This document shows, one piece after another, positions 32,427-38,774 of a DNA stretch of 38,794 nt. The DNA is from Streptosporangiaceae bacterium (GTDB taxonomy: Bacteria > Actinomycetota > Actinomycetes > Streptosporangiales > Streptosporangiaceae): NCBI GenBank assembly GCA_025934375.1, contig JAICYD010000065.1, forward strand, positions 1 through 38,794, given 5' to 3'. The translations under genes and the position numbers were made by a program. Each line of letters starts with the position of its first letter. Positions within the stretch are counted from its first letter, which is position 1. The notes below the pieces were generated by a model. It made no database searches, had not been told where the DNA came from, and was given only the letters and a program-made list of their open reading frames with translations.

Positions 32427-32728
32427 GGAATTTCCTTCCCCGGTGGATTACATGGTGGCCGCCGGGGCGGCGGGCTCCTCCGGCCCGCCACGGCCATGCC
32501 TCCCACAATCGCCGGATCCACTGAAACGGCACTGACGAACCGCTGAAATGCCCAGTTCCCGCGCTCATTCACGAGCCGCGCATCGCGCTGTCGCCGGACG
32601 GTCAACGCGCGGGGCAGCCGCGTCACGCGGCCGGGGCTCCGTCGCGCCGCGCGACTTCCCCGCGGACCTGGCCGGACTGCAGGGCGGCGAGGATCTGCTC
32701 GGTACCCGCCTGCCGGCGGCCCTGCTGC
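32427..32728. other. intergenic, promoter region of Ig-like gene
   Basis: No gene is supported: open frames here are short, Arg/Pro-rich and lack ribosome sites. The part next to 32426 must hold the promoter of the Ig-like protein gene, and the part next to 32728 the end of the seven-gene minus-strand operon. No clear hairpin terminator was found. Confidence 0.4.
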
Positions 32729-33076
32729 TCAGGTACCGCAGTCCCGCGCGAGGGGCGACGGCTTCGGTACCCCGGCGTCGAACATCACCCGGCGCCAGTC
32801 TCCCGCGTAGCAGAAGACGCCGCAACGGGTGCGTATCCCGAGCCGGGCCGGGACCCGCGCGGCCATGATGTGGCGGTTCACCCCGCCCATGCCATAGACG
32901 CTGTCGATGCTCTCCCACAGCGTAATGCTCAGCATTGCGCGGGCCCGCCAATCACGTGTCATGACGGCACCGAGGTACCCGGGCACGCGACGGCGGACGT
33001 CCCGCTTAATGCAGTAATGCAGCACGATGATCATCAGCATCGCGACCAGGCTCGGGCACTCGAAGCGGGTGATCAT
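32729..33076 (-). CDS. conserved hypothetical protein (115 aa)
   Basis: 115-aa protein of a small actinobacterial family I recognise only by pattern: ALSITLWESIDSVYGMGGVNRHI, an ITLWE/D motif, then AARVPARLGIRTRCGVFCYAGDWRRVMF, with GDWR-x-VMF near the end. The layout (strand, LSISLWE strand, helix, GDWR) resembles dimeric ferredoxin-like-fold monooxygenase/DUF proteins, but no reaction is known. The ATG at 33076 is the first plausible start after the preceding gene's stop at 33115, leaving 38 bp. It is the last gene of the MauE/MauD-type operon. Upstream in-frame sequence is antisense to nothing useful and Gly/Asp-rich, so it was excluded. Confidence 0.6.
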   Translation of the reverse strand: MITRFECPSLVAMLMIIVLHYCIKRDVRRRVPGYLGAVMTRDWRARAMLSITLWESIDSVYGMGGVNRHIMAARVPARLGIRTRCGVFCYAGDWRRVMFDAGVPKPSPLARDCGT

Positions 33077-33114
33077 CGTGACGCCGCCGGCCGGGTCGAG
33101 CGCGAATCGCGGGC

Positions 33115-33690
33115 TTATCCAAGCTGGGCGGCCGCTAGGGTCGCTGCGGCCGCCAGGACCATCAGCAGGCCCGTCACCCTCCGCAGTGGGCGCTGCCAGC
33201 CGCGGCCCGGACTCCTGGTCGCCATAATCACCCATGGCTTCAGACTCCAAATGAAGGTCGCCACCACCCATGTGACACTGAATCCGGCGAGCGCCCAGGG
33301 CGCGTCCATCGGCTGGACCACGGTGATCGCCGCCAGGGCGGCCCAGAGCAATGACGTGGTTTTCTGCGTTGTCACCAGCAGCCCGAGATCGGCGCCCCAG
33401 ACAATGCCCAGGATTCCGGGCTGGAGCTGTTTGATAAAATGCCGCGGCACCTGACGCCACACATGCGGAGTCCTGTTAGCCAGGTCGGCGATCCCGAATC
33501 CGGCGACGATGACACACGCGAGGACGAGCCTCCACGCCGCCGGAACGAGATGCGCCAATCCCTGCCCTATCGCCACCAGCAGCAGGGCGACCAGGAAAGC
33601 CGCGACAACATTGCCCAGGGCAAGGCCCAGGACGAAGCGGGTGAAGTTCAGGCGACTGCGTCCTAGCATCGGGCCGGCGACCCCGGCCAT
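33115..33690 (-). CDS. polytopic membrane protein, unknown
   Basis: 191-aa protein with about five to six hydrophobic segments (FVLGLALGNVVAAFLVALLL; RLVLACVIVAGFGI; PGILGIVWGADLGLLV; LLWAALAAITVV; LAGFSVTWVVATFIW; GLLMVLAAAATLAAA). The central RHFIKQLQPGILGIVWGAD region is polar-flanked and may be a conserved core. It has a single Cys, so it is not a CcdA/DsbD-type thiol carrier. ATG at 33690 has GAGG 7 nt upstream; a TTG two codons earlier is less likely. It is gene 6 of the operon, 76 bp after the 87-aa gene. Function is unknown; a transporter or redox-partner role is inferred only from context. Confidence 0.65.
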   Translation of the reverse strand: MAGVAGPMLGRSRLNFTRFVLGLALGNVVAAFLVALLLVAIGQGLAHLVPAAWRLVLACVIVAGFGIADLANRTPHVWRQVPRHFIKQLQPGILGIVWGADLGLLVTTQKTTSLLWAALAAITVVQPMDAPWALAGFSVTWVVATFIWSLKPWVIMATRSPGRGWQRPLRRVTGLLMVLAAAATLAAAQLG

Positions 33691-33766
33691 TGACAAGCCT
33701 CAAGGACTCAGTACCTGGAGCAACGCGCCGCCAAGGCCGAGCCATACCCAGACTGTCATCTCGGCG

Positions 33767-34030
33767 CTATGCGGCGGGTATGTCTCGCGGACGGCGGATC
33801 CAGACGGCGCCGTCCGGACTTTGCGACACTTCCACGATCTCCGTCGTGTGCCGGCCAGCGTGGCTCGCCTTAAGCACGATCCCCGGCTCGATGTGCACTT
33901 CGGCGTTGTAATACGCCGCGTATGCCCGGGCGGGCGCGCCCCGGATAACCTCGGCGCAAATCGCCACGCTATGCGTGCCGCCGGGCTCGTCTTTGACCAC
34001 GGCAAGGCCATGGTCGGTTGGATGCGGCAT
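33767..34030 (-). CDS. small paralogous protein A (87 aa)
   Basis: 87-aa cytosolic-looking protein with no signal peptide or membrane segment. It aligns without gaps to the adjacent 90-aa protein over 81 columns with about 35 identities, including HGL, KD, a single conserved Cys (ICAEV), and the ten-residue run GRHTTEIVEV followed by a terminal RRP. AGAAGGG precedes the ATG. The pair arose by tandem duplication. I do not recognise the family. Strand-rich pattern with conserved His, Cys and Glu suggests a small beta protein, possibly metal- or partner-binding. It lies 30 bp after its paralogue in the MauE/MauD-type operon. Confidence 0.65.
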   Translation of the reverse strand: MPHPTDHGLAVVKDEPGGTHSVAICAEVIRGAPARAYAAYYNAEVHIEPGIVLKASHAGRHTTEIVEVSQSPDGAVWIRRPRDIPAA

Positions 34031-34060
34031 GGCTGTATCACCCTTCTCCCGCTTGCCGTC

Positions 34061-34333
34061 TCACCACTTGAGCCAGGCGGAGGTTGGCCCGGGCCTGCGC
34101 ACCTGGACGATTCCCGCGTCGTCTTGGGCCACCTCGACGATCTCCGTTGTATGCCGGCCTGTGCTGGTGACATTCACCGGCACGTCGGGATCGACGGCCA
34201 CCTGGGTGTCGCGGTAGATGGTGTAGACGCCGCGCGGCTCGCCGGCAACGATGTCCGCGCAGACGGCGACGATCTTCGCCCCGGCGTGACCGTCCTTGAT
34301 GACGACGAGGCCATGGGCTCGTGGGTATGTCAT
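34061..34333 (-). CDS. small paralogous protein B (90 aa)
   Basis: 90-aa paralogue of the 87-aa neighbour, sharing HGL-V-KD, V-A-x-C-A, Y-x-x-Y, the identical GRHTTEIVEV run and RRP. It differs at the C-terminus, which ends SAWLKW with two Trp. AAGGGAA precedes the ATG. No export signal is visible, so it presumably acts in the cytosol, perhaps on the precursor of the cysteine-rich exported protein encoded 33 bp upstream. Family not recognised. Confidence 0.65.
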   Translation of the reverse strand: MTYPRAHGLVVIKDGHAGAKIVAVCADIVAGEPRGVYTIYRDTQVAVDPDVPVNVTSTGRHTTEIVEVAQDDAGIVQVRRPGPTSAWLKW

Positions 34334-34366
34334 CTGGGTTCCCTTTCGCGCTTTGGCCGGAGCCGG

Positions 34367-34681
34367 CTAGCCAGCCCGCGAGCATACGAACCCGGAGTGC
34401 GTGTCGCCGGGATACTCGCAGCAGGCGCAACTGAGGGTTCCTGAGGCACAGGTCCATATGTAGCCCCCGTGCGACTGGCAGTTCGAGTAGCTGACGTTCT
34501 TAGGATCGCCAGGCGGGTGCGCGAGGCCACAGCACCCCTGGTACACCGCGAACGCGGGAGTCGACTGGGCGAACGTGGCCACCGCGGCGGCCAGGCCGCT
34601 CGCGCCGATCCCGCCGAGGATCCGCCGTCGCCCGATCTTCTGGCGGATCATCCTTGGTCGTTTCTCTCCGCTGGCTGCCAT
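34367..34681 (-). CDS. Tat-exported eight-cysteine mini-protein
   Basis: 104-aa protein. Residues 1-45 form a long twin-arginine signal: a polar basic n-region, GRRRILGG at 17-24, an Ala/Gly-rich core and TPAFA before the cleavage point after 45. The mature part of about 59 residues holds eight cysteines at 50, 51, 68, 78, 85, 87, 88 and 100, in CC, CxCC and single patterns, plus many Gly/Ser/Tyr. The long Tat leader, CCG and C-x-C spacing recall the methylamine dehydrogenase light chain MauA, but there is one Trp (76) only, so a TTQ cofactor cannot form. Genes for MauD- and MauE-like folding factors lie immediately upstream. AAGGAAGG precedes the ATG. Family not recognised with certainty. 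Confidence 0.75.
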   Translation of the reverse strand: MAASGEKRPRMIRQKIGRRRILGGIGASGLAAAVATFAQSTPAFAVYQGCCGLAHPPGDPKNVSYSNCQSHGGYIWTCASGTLSCACCEYPGDTHSGFVCSRAG

Positions 34682-34753
34682 GTGTGCCTACCTTCCTTTC
34701 TCGTGTTCCGCCGGAGCCTTCTAGACGGCCAAGGGCGGCTTTCCCGGTGGCTG

Positions 34754-35293
34754 TCAGGCCCCTACCTCGCTGGCAAGGGTCGCCATCGAGCGCTTGAGCG
34801 TCGCGACCTCCGTGAAGACCACCCCGGAGACCAGCCGGCCGTACCGGAAGATCAAGGCTGACGGGCTTTGCCGGACGTGGAATTCGGCGCTGACCCATTG
34901 CCCGCCCTCGTCTACGTAGGACGGGAGTCCGGTCAGTCCCGGGCGTCCTTGGAACTCCTCGCCGGTCGCCTGGCTGGGCGTGGAGATCACCACGAACAGG
35001 TCATGCGACGTCAGAGGGCGCGGGTCGTCCGCGAGGTACTGCGCTACCTGCGCGCAACTGTTGCATGAGGTGCTGAGGACCAGCACCAGAGCGCGCTCGG
35101 CGGTCGCCAGGGCACCGATCGCCGCGGGCACGAACGTCGGCTCGTGACCGACCGGCACGTCAAGGACCTGCACGGTGCCGCCGCCGGCGCCGGCACCGCT
35201 GTCAACGCTCGCCTTCAACTCGCCGAACATCGCGAAAAGCAGGACGATGGCGGCGGCGAACAGCAGCAGGGTAAAGCCCACGAGGTAGATCAT
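34754..35293 (-). CDS. MauD-like membrane-anchored thioredoxin
   Basis: 179-aa protein with one N-terminal transmembrane helix (about 2-23) and an extracytoplasmic thioredoxin-like domain. Residues 70-80 read VLVLSTSCNSC, giving the redox pair Cys77/Cys80 (CNSC) at the usual place after the first strand, and Pro144 in RQSPSALIFRYGRLV is the expected cis-proline. Layout and length match MauD, which is needed for disulfide formation in MauA. GGGAG lies 6 nt before the ATG, and the gene begins 12 bp after the MauE-like gene, so it is gene 2 of the operon. Likely exchanges disulfides with the neighbouring cysteine-rich protein. Confidence 0.85.
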   Translation of the reverse strand: MIYLVGFTLLLFAAAIVLLFAMFGELKASVDSGAGAGGGTVQVLDVPVGHEPTFVPAAIGALATAERALVLVLSTSCNSCAQVAQYLADDPRPLTSHDLFVVISTPSQATGEEFQGRPGLTGLPSYVDEGGQWVSAEFHVRQSPSALIFRYGRLVSGVVFTEVATLKRSMATLASEVGA

Positions 35294-35305
35294 TCAGCGC
35301 TCCCG

Positions 35306-35845
35306 CTATGTCCTGGCGGATGGAACGACCCGGCGAAAGGCAGGGATTATACTTCGAATTAGTCCACGATAGACCCAGGCGCACAACAAAAGCGTGAGCA
35401 TCGCCGCCAGCGCCGGCGCCGCGTCGGCAGGCGCGCCCGAGCGACCGAAACCCACCAGTGCGGCTGCGACCATGATCGCGCCGCCAGCCAATATGTTGCG
35501 CTTTCCGAAGGGGTGGCTACTGGCACTGCCAAAGCACCCGCAGGGCAGTTGCGCCTTGGCGAGCAGGCCCGCGAATCCCATCCCGGCGAAGATGGCCCCT
35601 AGCGCGGCCAGCGCGACGGCCGCAGGTAGCTGAGTGCGTGGCACGAGGAGCCCTATTCCGGTCAGCAACTCAATCGCCGCGACCAGGCGAATGACGATTT
35701 TCGCCACGGGTGCCAGGCGCGGCGCGAGGCTCGATAGCGCGCGACCGGCCGGCCCTGGCGCCCCTTGCTTAGCGGCACCCGAAAAAACAAGCACGGCGGC
35801 GCCCGCGCACGCAGCCATCCATGCGAATACAGACATTATGTTCAC
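35306..35845 (-). CDS. MauE/DoxX family redox-associated membrane protein
   Basis: 179-aa membrane protein with about four helices (about 5-22, 48-68, 74-95 and 119-135, plus a C-terminal one). LPCGCFGS (Cys102, Cys104) is the C-x-C-F-G signature of the MauE group, which supplies or removes electrons for an extracytoplasmic thiol partner. AAGGG lies 7 nt before a GTG at 35845, favoured over the ATG three codons in. It is the first gene of a seven-gene minus-strand operon, with the MauD-like gene 12 bp downstream. A GAGCAC-GAT-GTGCTC palindrome lies 57 bp upstream. Confidence 0.85.
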   Translation of the reverse strand: MNIMSVFAWMAACAGAAVLVFSGAAKQGAPGPAGRALSSLAPRLAPVAKIVIRLVAAIELLTGIGLLVPRTQLPAAVALAALGAIFAGMGFAGLLAKAQLPCGCFGSASSHPFGKRNILAGGAIMVAAALVGFGRSGAPADAAPALAAMLTLLLCAWVYRGLIRSIIPAFRRVVPSART

Positions 35846-35901
35846 CGGGTTACCCTTACGGGTTTCCCAGCGGGATCCAGATAGCCATGATCCCTCCCAT
35901 C

Positions 35902-35916
35902 GAGCACGATGTGCTC
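35902..35916. promoter_or_regulatory. perfect palindrome upstream of the MauE operon
   Basis: GAGCAC-GAT-GTGCTC is a perfect 6-3-6 inverted repeat 57 bp upstream of the first gene of the MauE/MauD operon, in an AT-richer spacer. It is the best candidate operator for the operon; the regulator is not encoded nearby. Confidence 0.45.
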
Positions 35917-36059
35917 AATTGAACGTCATAGCAGCGAAGCGTAGATGATTAGGCGGAGGCCGTCAATAGCGACAGACAGTATGATTTCCGCACTACTTCG
36001 CAGCGCGACGTGGAAACTAGCGTTATTACTGTGTCTAATGATATCAAAATCTCCGAGCC

Positions 36060-36119
36060 GCTTCGTCACTTTCTGTAACGAAGCCAGCCGCGCCTCGTGG
36101 CCCATTCCCGGCCACGAGG
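36060..36119. other. two adjacent strong hairpins
   Basis: Hairpin 1: GCTTCGTCAC and GTAACGAAGC (36060-36084), ten positions with one mismatch and a 5-nt loop. Hairpin 2: CCTCGTGGCC and GGCCACGAGG (36093-36119), a perfect 10-bp stem with a 7-nt loop. They lie 8 nt apart, with no U-tract on either side, about 260 bp beyond the cupin stop. They may be a structured RNA, a factor-dependent terminator or a protein-binding site. Confidence 0.55.
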
Positions 36120-36380
36120 ACGCGAGTGCCAGCCAATGAACAGGCGGCAAGGGGGAGGCGCCGCAATCATGGGCGGCCCGAGGCAGCCAGCCCGCGCCCA
36201 GCTGACACGAAGCGTAGCTGCCTCCAGCTCGCAGGCCGCCACGCGGGCCGGCTAGTTACCAGGCAGTACGAAGGACGAGACCCGCCGCGCATCCCATCGG
36301 AATCCGCGCGGGCTGCACCAACTGCGCACCGGCCGCTTTATCACGGCCATGTAACAATACTCCGGACGGGAGCCTGCGCT

Positions 36381-36824
36381 CTACGAGCCGGGCGACTGGG
36401 ATGGCCACAGGCTAGGCAGGTTGACCACGATCGCCTCCTGGGTGCTGCGGGCGATCACGACGACCGCCTCGGTGTCGCCGGGATTCTCCTCGCGGTGCGG
36501 GGCAAACGGCGGGACGAAGATGTAGTCCCCTGGCCGGCCCTCGAGCCGGACTTCGCGGTCGCCGTCCGCGAAGACGAAGACTGGCGTCCCCGCGACCACG
36601 TAGATCGCGGTCTCGGACTCGCCATGATGATGGTCACCGGATCGGGCCCCGGCAGCGACGTGGGTCTGCCCCATCCAGAGCTTGTCCGCGCCCACGGTCT
36701 TGCCGGAGATGGCCTCCCGCCGCGACATCCCCGACGTCTGGGTCGTGTCGCCGCTGAGCTCGCCGCCCTTGACCTGTGAGAGCGGCGTCCGCGACAGGGG
36801 CCCGTGCCAGTGATCTTCGCTCAT
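36381..36824 (-). CDS. cupin domain protein
   Basis: 147-aa single-domain cupin. Motif 1 is seen as GARSGDHHHGESETAIYVVAG (metal-binding His residues and Glu), and motif 2 as EGRPGDYIFVPPFAPHREEN (Gly, Pro and His in place). Such proteins bind a metal and act as small sugar/amino-acid isomerases, dioxygenases or regulators' sensor domains; nothing here fixes the reaction. ATG at 36824 begins MSEDHWHG, 85 nt after a predicted transcription start; an upstream start in the frame would read through the promoter. Shine-Dalgarno is weak. Confidence 0.8.
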   Translation of the reverse strand: MSEDHWHGPLSRTPLSQVKGGELSGDTTQTSGMSRREAISGKTVGADKLWMGQTHVAAGARSGDHHHGESETAIYVVAGTPVFVFADGDREVRLEGRPGDYIFVPPFAPHREENPGDTEAVVVIARSTQEAIVVNLPSLWPSQSPGS

Positions 36825-36878
36825 GGGGCCACGGTAGCCGCCTCCCGTCCGCCTCCGCCATGCCGGCTTGTCGGGGAC

Positions 36879-36914
36879 AGTCACCGATGACTCTCCGTGG
36901 AGCCGCGATCGGCT
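36879..36914. promoter_or_regulatory. two stacked inverted repeats in the cupin leader
   Basis: AGTCA-CCGA-TGACT (36879-36892) and AGCCG-CGAT-CGGCT (36901-36914) are both perfect 5-4-5 inverted repeats, centred 22 bp apart (two helical turns). The second covers the predicted transcription start of the cupin gene. Confidence 0.4.
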
Positions 36915-36915
36915 A

Positions 36916-36944
36916 AATATCGCTTTAGGCTTTATTGTTATCAA
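36916..36944 (-). promoter_or_regulatory. promoter of the cupin gene
   Basis: On the minus strand a TTGATA -35 hexamer (36944-36939) is followed by a 17-bp spacer and GATATT (36921-36916) as -10, giving a good match to the principal sigma-factor promoter in the only AT-rich patch near the gene. Confidence 0.6.
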
Positions 36945-37346
36945 GCCGGTTCCTGGGCGCGACCCAGGTGAGACAACTACCCGGCAGTAATAGCGTTCAT
37001 GCAGGCAGCAGACCCATCAATTGTCACTGGCGGGGTAAAGGAACGCCGATTTCGACCGATTCGACCGTCTGGGGGAAAGGCGTCGATAAGCTAGGCGTGG
37101 CTGGGGGCTGGTCAGTATTCTGGCCGTGCCGCCCGACGGGGCCAGCAAGCCGGCGGCACCCTGGCGCAGACGCGAGCAACGGCAGCCGGTGGCGGCGCAG
37201 GCCCGGTCGGCGTGCCTGCGGCAACGCCACCCCCGTTGCGGTCGAACCTGGTGACCAGGATCGCGAACGACCTCGCGAGCCGGGGGTCACGTCGACCTAG
37301 CGCAGCGCGCCAGCCGAGCAAGTCACATGAGGAAGGGACACACCAT
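36945..37346. other. intergenic leader of the substrate-binding protein gene
   Basis: About 400 bp without a supported gene. It carries a perfect inverted repeat CCTGGG-CGCGA-CCCAGG (36952-36968). Open frames that cross it have no ribosome site. It must hold the promoter of the downstream lipoprotein gene, but no clear -35/-10 pair was found; GAGGAAGGG at 37329-37337 is that gene's ribosome site. Confidence 0.4.
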
Positions 37347-38642
37347 ATGAAGGTCCGGAGAGGGATTCCCGCGGTCGCAGCGCTGGCCGTGGTTGCCCTC
37401 GCTGCCGCTGGCTGCAGCAGCAGCTCTAGCAGCAGCTCAGGCGCGACCGGCGGCTCCAGCAGCGCCGCGTCCGGCGGCAACGTCGTCGACGTCTACTCCA
37501 GCCTGCCGATGCAGGGCCAGTCCAACGCGCAGACCATCCCGCTGGTCAACGGAATCAAGCTGGCGCTGGCGCAGGCGAACAACAAGGCCGGGCAGTTCAC
37601 GGTCAACTACAAGGAGTTGGACGACTCCACCGCGGCGGCGGGCAAGTGGGACCCGGGCCAGACCCAGGCCAACGCCAAGCAGGCCGCGACCGACCCCAAG
37701 GCCGTGTACTACATCGGCGAGTTCAACTCCGGTGCCTCCGAGGTGTCGATCCCGATCCTCAATCAGGGCGGGGTCCCGCAGGTGAGCCCGGCTAACACCT
37801 ACGTCGGCCTGACCACCAGCCTGCCGGGCAGCGCGGCCGGCGAGCCGACCAAGTACTACCCGAGCGGGACGCGCACCTACCTGCGGATCGTACCGATCGA
37901 CTCGATCCAGGCCGCGGCTGACCTGATGGCCATGAAGCAGGCCGGCTGCACCAAGGTCGCCGTCGCCAACGACAAGGAGGCCTACGGCTCCGGCCTGGCC
38001 ACCCTGCTCGGCCTGGAGAAGGGCTTCTACGGGGTCAACATCGTCAGCAACACCGGCATCGACCCGACCGCTGGCAACTTCCGCACCTACGCTCAGACCG
38101 TGAAGGCCTCCGGCGCGGACTGCTTCTTCTTCGCCGGCATCGTCTCCAACGGCGCGGTCCAGATCACCAAGGACATCAACGCGGCGATCCCCACCGCCAA
38201 GATCTTCGGTGGTGACGGCCTCTGCACCGACACCTACACCGCGGCTTCCAAGGGAGGCGTCCCGGCCGCGATCGACCCGCTCATCGAGTGCACGGTCGCG
38301 ACCTTGAACCTCGCGTCCTACCCGGGCGGCAAGGACTTCCTGGCCGCCTACAAGGCCAAGTACGGCTCGGCTGAGCCCGACCCGTACGCGATCTACGGCT
38401 ACGAGGCCATGAAGCTCGGCCTGGACACGATCGCCAAGCTCGGCGCCGACGGCGGCAACAAGGCCAAGGTGCTCGCGGCGCTGTTCGCGACCACGGCCCG
38501 CTCGTCGGTCCTCGGCACCTACGGCTTCGACAAGAACGGCGACACCACGCTGAAGTCCTACGGCCTGTACAAGGTCGGCTCGGACGGCGAGCCGACGTTC
38601 TCGACCACCCTGACCCCGGACAAGACGGTCGGCAGCAGCTGA
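37347..38642 (+). CDS. branched-chain amino acid-type ABC transporter substrate-binding lipoprotein
   Basis: 431-aa periplasmic-binding-protein type I (LivJ/Peripla_BP_6) family protein. The lipoprotein signal is MKVRRG, a hydrophobic Ala/Val core and LAAAGC with lipidated Cys23, followed by a Ser-rich tether. The mature protein starts with VDVYSSLPMQGQSNAQT, typical of the LivJ fold, and includes YYIGEFNSGASEVSIPILNQGGVPQVSP in the ligand pocket region and KIFGGDGLCTDTY. It captures a small amino-acid-like or aromatic ligand outside the membrane for an ABC importer, whose permease and ATPase genes would lie past the right edge. GAGGAAGGG precedes the ATG at 37347; upstream in-frame codons are discounted. 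Confidence 0.9.
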   Translation: MKVRRGIPAVAALAVVALAAAGCSSSSSSSSGATGGSSSAASGGNVVDVYSSLPMQGQSNAQTIPLVNGIKLALAQANNKAGQFTVNYKELDDSTAAAGKWDPGQTQANAKQAATDPKAVYYIGEFNSGASEVSIPILNQGGVPQVSPANTYVGLTTSLPGSAAGEPTKYYPSGTRTYLRIVPIDSIQAAADLMAMKQAGCTKVAVANDKEAYGSGLATLLGLEKGFYGVNIVSNTGIDPTAGNFRTYAQTVKASGADCFFFAGIVSNGAVQITKDINAAIPTAKIFGGDGLCTDTYTAASKGGVPAAIDPLIECTVATLNLASYPGGKDFLAAYKAKYGSAEPDPYAIYGYEAMKLGLDTIAKLGADGGNKAKVLAALFATTARSSVLGTYGFDKNGDTTLKSYGLYKVGSDGEPTFSTTLTPDKTVGSS

Positions 38643-38666
38643 CGGTATCGTAAACGGCACCTTGGC

Positions 38667-38774
38667 GGGGGGGGGGCGGGGTCACACCCCCCCCCCCCCC
38701 CCCCCAAGGAAGGGGAGGGCAAGGGGAACAACCACACAAACAACCAAACACCCCCCCCCCCGGGGGGGGGGGGG
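38667..38774. other. homopolymer-rich contig end
   Basis: Runs of 10 G (38667-38676), 19 C (38687-38705), 11 C (38751-38761) and 13 G (38762-38774), separated by purine-rich and CA-rich sequence. Nothing like this occurs elsewhere in the window. It looks like low-quality sequence at an assembly end rather than genomic DNA. Confidence 0.7.

Larger units (their letters stand above)
35846..36380. other. gene-free AT-richer spacer
   Basis: No gene is supported. A 59-74-codon minus-strand frame (ending at 35926) lacks a Shine-Dalgarno and has AT-rich third positions unlike its neighbours. The stretch at 35930-36080 is clearly lower in GC than the rest of the window. It holds the operator-like palindrome at 35902-35916 and two strong hairpins at 36060-36119. 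From 36125 to 36380 I see nothing structured. Confidence 0.5.

Noticed and set aside
32729..33460. 243-aa version of the last operon gene
   Set aside because: The N-terminal 128 residues are an antiparallel-frame overlap with the polytopic membrane-protein gene; the conserved pattern begins only after the ATG at 33076.
34367..34681. True methylamine dehydrogenase light chain (MauA) with TTQ
   Set aside because: Only one Trp in the whole protein, about half the usual mature length, and no MauB gene.
35926..36150. Small minus-strand gene of 59-74 codons
   Set aside because: No Shine-Dalgarno, AT-rich third positions, and it runs through two strong hairpins. Kept only as a possibility within the gene-free spacer.
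36126..36779. Rightward 217-aa frame
   Set aside because: Its second half is antisense to the cupin gene and its first half has no ribosome site or family features.
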